A stretch of DNA of 13,615 bases from Stenotrophomonas sp. (GCA_003525885.1 DQIG01000431.1:16254-29868), one strand, 5' to 3'; counted from the stretch's first letter, positions 6,300-12,592 are shown. The notes: generated by a model from the sequence alone, not told the origin. Program-made: numbers and translations.

Positions 6300-7112
6300 A
6301 TGAGCGAACCCTACCTGAGCCGCTGGCGATTGCGGCGTGATGGCGCGGCCATCGAGACGCCCCATGCCCGGCTCTGGCCGGTGCTGACCGCCACCGGCAT
6401 GCCGGCGATGCTGAAGATCAGCAGCGAAACCGAGGAGCAGAACAGCCATCGCCTGCTGCGCTGGTGGGACGGCGATGGCGCCGCCCGCCTGCTGGCCCAC
6501 GAGGGGCCGGCGATCCTGATCGAGCGTGCCGCCGGCGATTCGCTGCGGCAACGCTCGATCGAGGGCGACGATGACGCCTGCACCACGATCCTGTGCCAGG
6601 TCCTGCAGCGGCTGCACCGGCCACGGAGCGCGCCACCAGCGGAACTGGTCTGCCTGCGTAGATGGTTCGCCGACCTGCTGCAGCCAAGGGCCACGCTGCC
6701 ACCACTGCTGGAACAGTGCAGATCGCTGGCGGAGGGGGTGCTGCAGGACGAACGCGAGATCCGGCCGCTGCACGGCGACCTGCACCACGACAACGTGCTG
6801 GATTTCGGCGCGCGCGGCTGGCTGGCAATCGACCCGAAGCGGCTGCTGGGCGACCGTGCGTTCGATTACACGACGATGTTCAGCAACCCGGATCTCTGCG
6901 GCCCGGACATCCACGTTGCCACCCGGCCCGAGCGCTTTGCCGCCCGGCTGCAACAGGTCAGTGCGCTGGCCGGGCTGGAACGCACGCGCCTGCTGCGCTG
7001 GATCGCGGCCAGCATGGGCTTGTCGGCAGTGTGGTTCCGGGATGATGGCGATCCGGCCGACATCGATGAGACGGTGGCGCGGATGGCGCTGGAGGCGCTG
7101 GCGGAGGGGTGA
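6300..7112 (+). CDS. aph(6): APH(6)-family streptomycin/hydroxyurea kinase
   Basis: Predicted to phosphorylate streptomycin at the 6-hydroxyl using ATP, in the cytosol; some family members act on hydroxyurea. The 270-residue product is near the length of StrB/APH(6)-Id (about 278) and has a similar layout: MPAMLKIS (34-41) with the likely nucleotide-binding Lys39; RLLRWWDGDGAARLL (51-65); the catalytic loop LHGDLHHDN (157-165) with Asp160 and Asn165; and GWLAIDPKRLLGD (173-185) with metal-binding Asp178. All key residues are present, so the kinase looks functional. Chromosomal aph(6) genes are known in S. maltophilia; whether this allele gives resistance cannot be read from sequence. Composition looks like the surroundings and no mobility genes are near, so it seems a long-term resident. 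It is divergent from clpA (138 bp gap) and convergent with clpS. AGGA at 6283-6286 is far from the ATG, so the ribosome site is weak. Confidence 0.88.
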   Translation: MSEPYLSRWRLRRDGAAIETPHARLWPVLTATGMPAMLKISSETEEQNSHRLLRWWDGDGAARLLAHEGPAILIERAAGDSLRQRSIEGDDDACTTILCQVLQRLHRPRSAPPAELVCLRRWFADLLQPRATLPPLLEQCRSLAEGVLQDEREIRPLHGDLHHDNVLDFGARGWLAIDPKRLLGDRAFDYTTMFSNPDLCGPDIHVATRPERFAARLQQVSALAGLERTRLLRWIAASMGLSAVWFRDDGDPADIDETVARMALEALAEG

Positions 7113-7129
7113 CCCCCGAGCTTTGGCAG

Positions 7130-7149
7130 GTGCCCACCTTGGTCGGCAC
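7130..7149. repeat. SMAG-like imperfect palindrome
   Basis: GTGCCCACC (7130-7138) pairs with GGTCGGCAC (7141-7149) with one mismatch. It has the same sequence type as the hairpins at 1-20 and 13229-13249. It starts 17 bp after the aph(6) stop, so it could end that transcript. Confidence 0.6.
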
Positions 7150-7184
7150 GATGCGCCAAGCGCCGGTACGCCTTGACGAAAGGC

Positions 7185-7208
7185 AGCCGAGCATCGGCCC
7201 GGCTCTAC
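7185..7208 (-). repeat. SMAG palindrome downstream of clpS
   Basis: Read on the minus strand: GTAG (7208-7205), AGCCGGGC, loop CGAT, GCTCGGCT (to 7185). The stem is complete with one G-T pair. It starts 13 bp beyond the clpS stop, a normal SMAG position. A second overlapping GC-rich stem (7194-7214) could form in the alternative. Together they are the likely clpS 3' end. Confidence 0.7.
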
Positions 7209-7221
7209 GGGCCGGGGCCGA

Positions 7222-7548
7222 TCAGGCCTTTTCCATCGTGCACAGCAGCGGGTGCTGGTTCATGCGCGAGTACTCGTTGACCTGGGCGACCTTGGTCTCG
7301 GCCACTTCGCGGGTGAACACCCCGCAGACGCCGCGGCCGCGGGTGTGGACGTGCAGCATCACCTGCGTGGCCTTGTCCAGGTCCATGCTGAAGAACTGCT
7401 GCAGCACGTCCACCACGAAATCCATCGGGGTGTAGTCGTCGTTGAGCAGCATCACCTGGTAGAACGGCGGCGGCGCTACTTCCGGGCGCGCGGGCTCCAC
7501 GGCAACGCCGTGCTCGTGCTGGGAATCGGGGGAGGACTCATGGGGCAT
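7222..7548 (-). CDS. clpS: ClpS adaptor, N-degron recognin
   Basis: ClpS binds proteins with N-terminal Leu, Phe, Trp or Tyr and hands them to ClpA. The product is 108 residues (E. coli ClpS has 106). After a disordered acidic N-terminal tail (1-28), which is needed for delivery in characterised ClpS, comes the core FYQVMLLNDDYTPMDFV (29-45) with pocket residues Asn36, Asp37 and gatekeeper Met42. Next is VMLHVHTRGRG with His68, then GVFTREVAETKV. All binding-pocket residues equivalent to the E. coli ones are present. The ATG at 7546-7548 is 6 nt after a perfect TATAAT, which suggests a leaderless mRNA. clpA would normally follow directly; here an APH(6)-like gene on the other strand intervenes. 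Confidence 0.97.
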   Translation of the reverse strand: MPHESSPDSQHEHGVAVEPARPEVAPPPFYQVMLLNDDYTPMDFVVDVLQQFFSMDLDKATQVMLHVHTRGRGVCGVFTREVAETKVAQVNEYSRMNQHPLLCTMEKA

Positions 7549-7560
7549 CCGTCCATTATA
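7548..7560 (-). promoter_or_regulatory. -10 box of clpS, probable leaderless start
   Basis: On the minus strand a perfect TATAAT (7560-7555) ends 6 nt before the A of the clpS ATG at 7548, so transcription should begin at the start codon. No Shine-Dalgarno lies in between. A -35 box at standard spacing is not convincing. Confidence 0.6.
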
Positions 7561-7595
7561 GAGGCTCGGGCAAGCCTGCGTCGGCCTGCCGCAGA

Positions 7596-7625
7596 TTGGA
7601 CGGCACGCACGCCCACCGTCACAAT
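7596..7625 (+). promoter_or_regulatory. Candidate promoter of the ybjN-like/nudJ/mnmA/hflD run
   Basis: TTGGAC (7596-7601) and CACAAT (7620-7625) with an 18-bp spacer point toward the gene at 7661. AGGA at 7652-7655 then lies 5 nt before the ATG. It is divergent from the clpS promoter. Confidence 0.45.
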
Positions 7626-7660
7626 TGCACCCTCTCTCAACACTGTTTCACAGGATCTTC

Positions 7661-8134
7661 ATGAAAAGGACCCTTCTCCCCGCCCTGCTGATCGCCCTGG
7701 CCGGTGCCGGCTCTGCCGCTGCCGCAACCAGCGCCGACAAGTCCGTGGCCCGCCACCTGGACAAGCTGGGCTACACCTACGAAGTCGACGAGGATGGCGA
7801 CTACCGCATGGTCTTCGACGTCGAGGGTGACCGCACCCAGATGGTCTACGTGCGTTCGGCGGTGGAAGATTTCGGCACCCACAACATCCGCGAGATCTGG
7901 TCGCCGGCCTACAGCGCCAAGACCAAGCAGTTCCCGGTGGCCGTGGCCAACCGCCTGCTGGAAGATTCGCAGGACGCCAAGATGGGCGGCTGGGTGAAAC
8001 AGGACACCACCGCCATGTTCGTGGTCAAGATCGACGCCGATGCCACTGCCGACCAGCTCAGCGACGCCATCGATGCGGCCATCCGCACCGCCGACGCCAT
8101 GGAGCTTGAACTGACCAAGAAGGACGAGTTCTGA
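7661..8134 (+). CDS. Exported YbjN-like protein
   Basis: A 157-residue protein with a signal peptide (MKRTLLPALLIALAGAGSAAAA; cleavage about 20-23), so it is periplasmic or secreted. The mature part contains HLDKLGYTYEVDEDGDYRMVF, a short helix followed by an acidic beta-hairpin, and ends in an Asp/Ala-rich helical segment. This pattern resembles the YbjN family (type III chaperone-like fold), some members of which are exported; the assignment is by pattern and the function is unknown. ATG 7661 follows AGGA by 5 nt and places the signal peptide at the N-terminus; the frame is open back to 7625. Only one base separates its stop from the TTG start of nudJ, so it is probably the first gene of that operon. 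Confidence 0.8.
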   Translation: MKRTLLPALLIALAGAGSAAAATSADKSVARHLDKLGYTYEVDEDGDYRMVFDVEGDRTQMVYVRSAVEDFGTHNIREIWSPAYSAKTKQFPVAVANRLLEDSQDAKMGGWVKQDTTAMFVVKIDADATADQLSDAIDAAIRTADAMELELTKKDEF

Positions 8135-8135
8135 G

Positions 8136-8597
8136 TTGAACGCCACGCCGGACCCGCGCTGGGCACCGCACGCCACCGTCGCCACTGTGGTGGTCGACGG
8201 CGGCCGCGTGCTACTGGTTGAAGAGACCATTGACGGCCGCCAGGTGCTGAACCAGCCGGCCGGCCACCTCGAGCCGGGCGAAAGCCTGGCCGAGGCGGCC
8301 CTGCGCGAGACCCGCGAGGAAACCGGCTGGACGGTGCAGCTGACCCATTTCATCGGCTGCTACCAGTGGACTGCCGGCGACGGCACCGTCTTCCTGCGCT
8401 TCTGCTACGCGGCGCGCCCGGTCTCGCACGATCCGGCGCAGCCGCTGGACACCGGCATCGACCGCGCACTGTGGCTGACCCCGGCCGAGCTGCAGGCCGC
8501 CGGCGAACGCCAGCGCAGCCCGCTGGTCTGGCAGGTGGTGGCCGATTACCTGGGTGGCCAGCGCCACCCGCTTTCGCTGGTCCGGGAGGTCGCATGA
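8136..8597 (+). CDS. nudJ: Nudix hydrolase NudJ
   Basis: Nudix phosphohydrolase of the NudJ (YmfB) type; E. coli NudJ acts on thiamine and other pyrophosphates. It has 153 residues, the family length. The Nudix box is complete at about 43-65: GHLEPGES, then LAEAALRETREETGW, with the RE and REE metal-binding residues in place. The beginning PHATVATVVVDGGRVLLVEE and the middle FIGCYQWTAGDGTVFLRFCY fit NudJ. The start is a TTG one base after the preceding stop, with AGGA at 8121-8124; translational coupling is likely, and no in-frame ATG precedes the conserved region. Its stop overlaps the mnmA ATG (ATGA at 8594-8597). The order nudJ-mnmA-hflD matches E. coli. Confidence 0.93.
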   Translation: MNATPDPRWAPHATVATVVVDGGRVLLVEETIDGRQVLNQPAGHLEPGESLAEAALRETREETGWTVQLTHFIGCYQWTAGDGTVFLRFCYAARPVSHDPAQPLDTGIDRALWLTPAELQAAGERQRSPLVWQVVADYLGGQRHPLSLVREVA

Positions 8598-9736
8598 GCA
8601 CTCCGCGCGTGATGGTGGGCGTTTCCGGTGGCGTCGATTCTTCGGTCGCCGCCTGGCGCCTGGTACAGCAGGGCGAGGCCGTGGCCGGCCTGTTCATGCA
8701 GAACTGGGCCGACGACGGCAGCGGTGACTGCCGCGCCGAGGATGACCGTCGCGATGCGGTCGCCGTCTGCGGCCTGCTCGGCATCCCGTTCCACTTCCGC
8801 GATTTTTCCAGCGAGTACTGGCAGGGCGTGTTCGAACACTTCCTGGCCGAGTACGCCGCCGGCCGCACACCGAACCCGGACGTGCTGTGCAACCGCGAAG
8901 TGAAGTTCAAGCATTTCCTGGATGCCGCCCGCGAGCTGGGCGCCGAGCGCATCGCCACCGGCCACTATGCACGGGTGACCCAGCGCGGCCACCAATGGCA
9001 GCTGCTGCGCGGCGCCGACCGTTCCAAGGACCAGAGCTACTTCCTGCACCAGCTGGGCCAGGAACAACTGGCGGCCACCCTGTTCCCGATCGGCGACCTG
9101 GAAAAGAGCGACCTGCGCCGGATCGCACGCGACGTCGGCCTGCCGACCCACGCCAAGAAGGACTCCACCGGCATCTGCTTCATCGGCGAGCGCGACTTCC
9201 GTGAGTTCCTCGGCCGCTACCTGCCGGCCAGGACCGGCCAGATCCTTGACCCGGCCGACGGGAGCGTGATCGCCGAGCACCCGGGCGTGTTCTATTTCAC
9301 CCTGGGCCAGCGCGAGGGCCTGAACATCGGCGGCGTGCGTGGCCGCCCGGCCGCGCCGTGGTACGTGGTTGGCAAGGATGTGGCCAGCAACGTGCTGTAC
9401 GTGGACCAGGACCGCGACAGCAAGTGGATGCTGTCCGATCGCCTGCGCTCGGAGACCGCGCATTGGATCGCTGGCGCGCCACCCGCGCGGCGCTTCGAAT
9501 GCACCGCCCAGACCCGCTACCGCCAGCCCGATGAGCCGTGTACGGTCGACGTGCTGGACGATGGCAGCGTACTGGTCACCTTCGCGCGCCCGCAGCGCGC
9601 CGTTACCCCCGGTCAATCGCTGGTGCTGTATGACGGTGATGTGTGCCTGGGTGGTGCGGTGATCGCCGCCACCGATGCGCCGCTGGAACAGCGCCTGCGC
9701 ACCACCCCTTCCCCTTTTGAGGTAATCGCTGCATGA
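8594..9736 (+). CDS. mnmA: tRNA-specific 2-thiouridylase MnmA
   Basis: MnmA activates U34 of tRNA-Lys, -Glu and -Gln with ATP and inserts sulfur to give s2U34. The product has 380 residues (E. coli about 368). Visible features: PP-loop SGGVDSS (11-17); NPDVLCNREVKF with catalytic Cys99; GHYARV; KDQSYFLHQL; STGICFIGERDF with the second catalytic Cys195; and a C-terminal beta-barrel with LGQREGLNIGG and PWYVVGKD. Both cysteines match the pair used by E. coli MnmA (102 and 199). ATG 8594 follows GGAGG at 4 nt and overlaps the nudJ stop. Its own stop overlaps the hflD start (ATGA at 9733-9736), so the three genes are translationally coupled. The upstream open frame (from 8366) is only a shadow in nudJ. 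Confidence 0.98.
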   Translation: MSTPRVMVGVSGGVDSSVAAWRLVQQGEAVAGLFMQNWADDGSGDCRAEDDRRDAVAVCGLLGIPFHFRDFSSEYWQGVFEHFLAEYAAGRTPNPDVLCNREVKFKHFLDAARELGAERIATGHYARVTQRGHQWQLLRGADRSKDQSYFLHQLGQEQLAATLFPIGDLEKSDLRRIARDVGLPTHAKKDSTGICFIGERDFREFLGRYLPARTGQILDPADGSVIAEHPGVFYFTLGQREGLNIGGVRGRPAAPWYVVGKDVASNVLYVDQDRDSKWMLSDRLRSETAHWIAGAPPARRFECTAQTRYRQPDEPCTVDVLDDGSVLVTFARPQRAVTPGQSLVLYDGDVCLGGAVIAATDAPLEQRLRTTPSPFEVIAA

Positions 9737-10347
9737 GTTTCACTGTCGACGACCGCGTCCTGGCCCTGGCCGGCATTGCCCAGGCCCTGCAGCAGGTACG
9801 CCGCATCGCCGATACCGGCCATTCCGACGCCGCCGCCGTGCGCACCGCCGTGGACAGCGTGTTCCGCGTTGATGCGTCCTCGCCGCAGGAGGTGTTCGGT
9901 GACCGCCATGCACTGAAGGCCGGTCTGCGCCTGCTGCACAACTACTTCCGCAGCCAGGGCCAGGACCCGATCCTGCCCAAGCTGGCGCTGTCGGTGCTGC
10001 AGCTGGAGCGCCGCTTCGTTCAGGATGGCGCAACCGTGAACAAGGTCGCCTCCGGCATCGAGCGCGCCCAGCGCCAGGCCACCGAACTGGGCGACAGTGG
10101 CCACCCGGACGTGCTGGCCAACCTGGGCGGCCTGTACGCCGACACCATCAGCCACCTGAAGCCGCGGGTGATGGTGCAGGGCAACCCGCATTACCTGGGC
10201 CAGGCCGGCGTGGTGGCCGAGATCCGCGCGCTGCTGCTGGCCGCGGTACGCTCGGCGGTGCTGTGGCGCCAGCTGGGCGGCAGCTACTGGGACTTCCTGT
10301 TCAGCCGCAAGGCGATGATCGAGGCTGTGGATCGCCAGCTGGCGTGA
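9733..10347 (+). CDS. hflD: HflD family protein
   Basis: HflD is a membrane-associated helical protein; in E. coli it is named for its effect on lambda CII and lysogeny, and its general role is unclear. The 204-residue product has the family features: VDDRVLALAGIAQALQQV at the start; the central HALKAGLRLL, LPKLALSVLQLERRF, and a repeated VNKVASGIERAQRQ helix; and the end LLLAAVRSAVLWRQLGGSYWDFLFSR. Length agrees with E. coli (213). Start ATG overlaps the mnmA stop; GAGGT (9719-9723) precedes it. It is the last gene of the operon, followed by the hairpin repeat at 10354-10392. Confidence 0.95.
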   Translation: MSFTVDDRVLALAGIAQALQQVRRIADTGHSDAAAVRTAVDSVFRVDASSPQEVFGDRHALKAGLRLLHNYFRSQGQDPILPKLALSVLQLERRFVQDGATVNKVASGIERAQRQATELGDSGHPDVLANLGGLYADTISHLKPRVMVQGNPHYLGQAGVVAEIRALLLAAVRSAVLWRQLGGSYWDFLFSRKAMIEAVDRQLA

Positions 10348-10353
10348 GGGTGC

Positions 10354-10392
10354 GGGGTCAGAGCCCTTTTCCATGAAAAGGGATCCGACCCC
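10354..10392. terminator. Long hairpin repeat after hflD
   Basis: GGGGTC (10354-10359) pairs with GACCCC (10387-10392), and CCCTTTTC (10364-10371) pairs with GAAAAGGG (10375-10382) around a 3-nt loop. The arms are 18 bp with two mismatches. It begins 7 bp after the hflD stop. Similar GGGGTC...GACCCC hairpins are, to my recollection, common in Stenotrophomonas intergenic DNA. It could terminate in either direction. Confidence 0.6.
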
Positions 10393-10414
10393 ATCCCGAC
10401 CCCGAAGCCGCCAA

Positions 10415-10443
10415 GCGCCGGAAAACCGGCGCATTCAGAATGC
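10415..10443. other. Pair of overlapping small hairpins
   Basis: GCGCCGG (10415-10421) pairs perfectly with CCGGCGC (10426-10432) around AAAA. The overlapping GCATT (10431-10435) pairs with AATGC (10439-10443). They lie between the hflD hairpin and the sigma-28-like promoter. The role is unknown; they may insulate the two transcripts. Confidence 0.45.
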
Positions 10444-10463
10444 ACTTCGAGGCACATCGACGT

Positions 10464-10490
10464 TAAAGAGAAAGGGGGTACGGCCGATAC
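10464..10490 (+). promoter_or_regulatory. Sigma-28 (FliA) class flagellar promoter
   Basis: TAAAGAGA (10464-10471), an 11-bp spacer and GCCGATAC (10483-10490) match the FliA consensus TAAAGTTT-N11-GCCGATAA at 13 of 16 positions with exact spacing. The predicted start near 10497 leaves a leader of about 20 nt before the chemoreceptor ATG at 10519. Confidence 0.85.
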
Positions 10491-10518
10491 ATCCTCCGTG
10501 CACCTCCCGAGAACGTCC

Positions 10519-11709
10519 ATGTACTCACGCATTTTCATCCGTCTGGCCGCCCCCCTGGCTCTGACCCTGCTGCTCCCCTTCGCCATCGGTTTCGAATGGC
10601 CGGTCGCCCTGCGTTGGGCGATCCTGACCACGATGACGCTGAGCTGGCTCGGCTTTGCGTGGTGGACCACCCGCGCCCAGGCGCATCGTTCCCCGGAACA
10701 TGCCCGTGTCCTGCGTGAGCAGGACCAGCTGCTGACCGAGCTGCGCAGCTTCGTCGGCAATGAGATCGACGGCTCGCGCGGCGAAGTGGAACGCGCCCGC
10801 GACCTGATCCGCCAGGCCGTCTCCAGCCTCGGCGGCAGCTTCGATGCGATGAACCGCAAGTCGCGCCAGCAGAGCCAGGCCCTGTCGCGCATCGTCGACC
10901 GCGCCGGCGATGAAGGCAATGCCGGCCTCGACGTTGCCCGTTTTGCCCAGCACGCCAGCCATCGCATGGAGCAGCTGGTGGAAGCGCTGGAACAGGTCAG
11001 CGGCCAGAGCAGCACCACCGTGCAGCACATCGACCAGATGGCGCAGCACCTGGATGGCATCTTCGCGCTGCTGGAAGACGTCAAGTCGATCGCCGACCAG
11101 ACCAACCTGCTGGCGCTGAATGCCGCCATCGAAGCAGCGCGTGCCGGTGAAGCCGGTCGTGGCTTCGCGGTGGTTGCCGACGAAGTGCGCAACCTGTCCG
11201 AGCGCTCGACCACCTTCAACGAGCAGATCCGCAAGCTGGCGCACAGCTCCAAGGACGCCATCGCCAAGGTGCGCGAGACGGTCTCGCACATGGCCTCGCG
11301 TGACATGGACCGCTCCCGCGAAGCCCGCCAGGAAGCGGCGGCGATGCTCGACAACGTCGCGCAGATCAACGCTTCGCTGGGCGACGGCATGCGCGAAGTG
11401 TCCGAGTGCGCCCGTTCGATTGATGGCAGCGTGGCCGAGGCCGTGCGCGCCTTGCAGTTCGAAGACATCGCCACCCAGGCACTGGGCGGCGTGCACACCC
11501 ACCTGGACCGCCTGACCGCGATCAACCGCGAAGCAGTCGCCCTGCAGGAACTGCTGCACCGCAATGGCGGCGTGTTCGACGAAGAGATCGCCACCGCCCT
11601 GCAGCGCACCGGCAGCCGCCTGCGCGAACTGCGCAGCGAATGGGAACGCCCGCCGCACAAGCCGGTCGCCCAGCAGACCATGGGCGCTGGCACGGTCGAG
11701 CTGTTCTGA
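10519..11709 (+). CDS. Methyl-accepting chemotaxis protein without sensor domain
   Basis: A 396-residue chemoreceptor that should signal through CheA/CheW to the flagellar motor. It begins with two hydrophobic segments (about 7-24 and 28-50) joined by a very short turn, so there is no periplasmic ligand domain, and no HAMP domain is evident. A long coiled coil follows. The hairpin tip is well conserved: IADQTNLLALNAAIEAARAG (191-210), EAGRGFAVVADEVRNLSERS (211-230). Near the end is ALQFEDIATQAL (311-322), a motif typical of short MCPs. There is no CheB/CheR pentapeptide (the C-terminus is GTVELF). ATG 10519 is preferred over GTG 10498 because the sigma-28-type promoter would start transcription at about 10497, leaving no leader for the GTG. 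Signals are probably sensed in the membrane or cytoplasm, or passed in from partner receptors. Confidence 0.92.
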   Translation: MYSRIFIRLAAPLALTLLLPFAIGFEWPVALRWAILTTMTLSWLGFAWWTTRAQAHRSPEHARVLREQDQLLTELRSFVGNEIDGSRGEVERARDLIRQAVSSLGGSFDAMNRKSRQQSQALSRIVDRAGDEGNAGLDVARFAQHASHRMEQLVEALEQVSGQSSTTVQHIDQMAQHLDGIFALLEDVKSIADQTNLLALNAAIEAARAGEAGRGFAVVADEVRNLSERSTTFNEQIRKLAHSSKDAIAKVRETVSHMASRDMDRSREARQEAAAMLDNVAQINASLGDGMREVSECARSIDGSVAEAVRALQFEDIATQALGGVHTHLDRLTAINREAVALQELLHRNGGVFDEEIATALQRTGSRLRELRSEWERPPHKPVAQQTMGAGTVELF

Positions 11710-11740
11710 TCCTGATGTCCGCTGCCGCCGCCGGCAGCCC

Positions 11741-11770
11741 GCAAGGCCCCGGTTCGTCCGGGGCCTTTGC
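11741..11770 (+). terminator. Intrinsic terminator after the chemoreceptor gene
   Basis: AAGGCCCCGG (11743-11752) pairs with CCGGGGCCTT (11758-11767) around TTCGT, followed by one more T. A flanking GC/GC pair extends the stem. It lies about 32 bp after the stop at 11709. Confidence 0.8.
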
Positions 11771-11807
11771 CTGTAACCTGCCGTTGGATGCATCCTGTAC
11801 GCGCACC

Positions 11808-12023
11808 ATGACCCTGATCCGCGCCCTGCCCTCCCTCACCGATACCGAGCGCCCGCGCAACGCGAGCGTGCGTGAGCAACTGCAGCAACTGGAAGATGTG
11901 GCACGCGAGGAGATCCGCGAGCTGCAGCAGCTGGCGGATGCGCGCCCTGGCCCGTCGCCGGCGGACGAGGCGCTGCTGGGACTGGCGTGGGACCTCGGGC
12001 TGGATGGCGAAGCCCTGAAGTAG
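11808..12023 (+). CDS. Small coiled-coil hypothetical protein (71 aa)
   Basis: A 71-residue protein I do not recognise. It starts MTLIRALPSLTDTERPRN. The middle (about 21-43) is a charged amphipathic helix, REQLQQLEDVAREEIRELQQ, and the end is ADEALLGLAWDLGLDGEALK. There is no signal peptide or membrane segment. ATG 11808 was chosen because the frame before it overlaps the chemoreceptor gene and the terminator at 11741-11770; no strong Shine-Dalgarno is visible. The stop codon TAG (12021-12023) is the last three bases of the GTAG head of a SMAG palindrome. It could be a chance frame, but the biased composition and its fit between terminator and repeat favour a real gene. Confidence 0.6.
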   Translation: MTLIRALPSLTDTERPRNASVREQLQQLEDVAREEIRELQQLADARPGPSPADEALLGLAWDLGLDGEALK

Positions 12024-12043
12024 ATCCACGCCATGCGTGGATG
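12020..12043 (+). repeat. SMAG palindrome overlapping a stop codon
   Basis: GTAG (12020-12023), ATCCACGC (12024-12031), loop CAT, GCGTGGAT (12035-12042), G. The stem is perfect. TAG of the GTAG head is the stop codon of the gene at 11808. Confidence 0.85.
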
Positions 12044-12068
12044 GCGTTCACCGCCACCCGTTCCACAC

Positions 12069-12080
12069 CCATGGCATGAT
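12069..12080 (+). promoter_or_regulatory. Shared 12-bp upstream element, candidate -10 region
   Basis: CCATGGCATGAT occurs here, 40 bp before the ATG at 12121, and again at 12624-12635, 26 bp before the ATG at 12662. CATGAT could act as a -10 box in both. No good -35 partner is seen. Confidence 0.35.
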
Positions 12081-12120
12081 CCGCCCACGCCCCTTACGGC
12101 TGGACACGGAGTGTCGTCGC

Positions 12121-12468
12121 ATGAGCACCACGTTCATGACCTGGCTGGGATTTGCTGCGATGGTGTTCATCGCGGTCACCCTTACCTGGCGCCCCGCCTA
12201 CGCCACCTTGCGGCCGCCCCGGCATCGACCTGTCGCGTTCCTGTTCGGCAGCCTGCTCTTCATGCTGATGGCCTTTCTATGCGCCTGGATGGCGGCAAGT
12301 GCGATCAATACCGGGCATGTCCATCTAAGCCACCACCGCGCCGGCACCATTGATGCATGGCGGGAGATCGAACCGGTGACGTATTGGTTGATCATTGTGG
12401 CGGCGTACGTGTTCGGACTGCTGATCGCCAGCTATTCCATTGCAGGCATTGCGTTGATGAATCGATAG
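12121..12468 (+). CDS. Small membrane protein, three predicted TM segments
   Basis: A 115-residue inner-membrane protein I do not recognise. Hydrophobic segments lie at about 5-22, 38-60 and 86-111. A basic loop (24-37, RPAYATLRPPRHRP) suggests that side faces the cytoplasm. The second loop contains a His cluster, HVHLSHH (66-72), which could bind metal; this is speculative. ATG 12121 follows GGAG (12107-12110) and starts just before the first TM segment; the frame is open back to 12037. Its TAG stop (12466-12468) lies in the degenerate head (ATAG) of a SMAG palindrome. It may be expressed from the element at 12069-12080. Confidence 0.72.
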   Translation: MSTTFMTWLGFAAMVFIAVTLTWRPAYATLRPPRHRPVAFLFGSLLFMLMAFLCAWMAASAINTGHVHLSHHRAGTIDAWREIEPVTYWLIIVAAYVFGLLIASYSIAGIALMNR

Positions 12469-12488
12469 ATGCACGCCATGCGTGGATG
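12465..12488 (+). repeat. SMAG palindrome with altered head, overlapping a stop codon
   Basis: ATAG (12465-12468) replaces GTAG. Stem ATGCACGC (12469-12476), loop CAT, GCGTGGAT (12480-12487), G; one mismatch in the stem. TAG of the head is the stop of the gene at 12121. Confidence 0.75.
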
Positions 12489-12592
12489 ATCGCGCTGGAT
12501 CACCGGCTCCGGGCACACTCATCGCTCTCCCTCCCTTGGTGTCAAGGGAGAGGCCCGCCTGGACTGCGGCTCGTGCCCGGGATCATCCACGC
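12480..12592. repeat. Nested inverted repeats joining two opposed SMAG elements
   Basis: Three nested complementary pairs: GCGTGGATGATC (12480-12491) with 12581-12592, 12 bp; CCGGGCAC (12509-12516) with GTGCCCGG (12573-12580), 8 bp; CTCTCCCT (12525-12532) with AGGGAGAG (12545-12552), 8 bp. With the SMAG heads pointing outward this is a BIME-like cruciform that fills most of the gap between two membrane-protein genes. Confidence 0.7.

Noticed and set aside
8546..9616. A 356-residue minus-strand frame antisense to mnmA
   Set aside because: No recognisable domain. It is the antisense shadow of a highly conserved gene.
10498..10518. GTG at 10498 as start of the chemoreceptor
   Set aside because: It lies at the predicted transcription start of the sigma-28-type promoter with no ribosome site. 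ATG 10519 keeps the TM segment at the N-terminus.
10284..12029. A 581-residue minus-strand frame antisense to the chemoreceptor gene
   Set aside because: Ser/Arg-rich low-complexity translation. It crosses a terminator and the 3' end of hflD, and the plus strand encodes a clear MCP.
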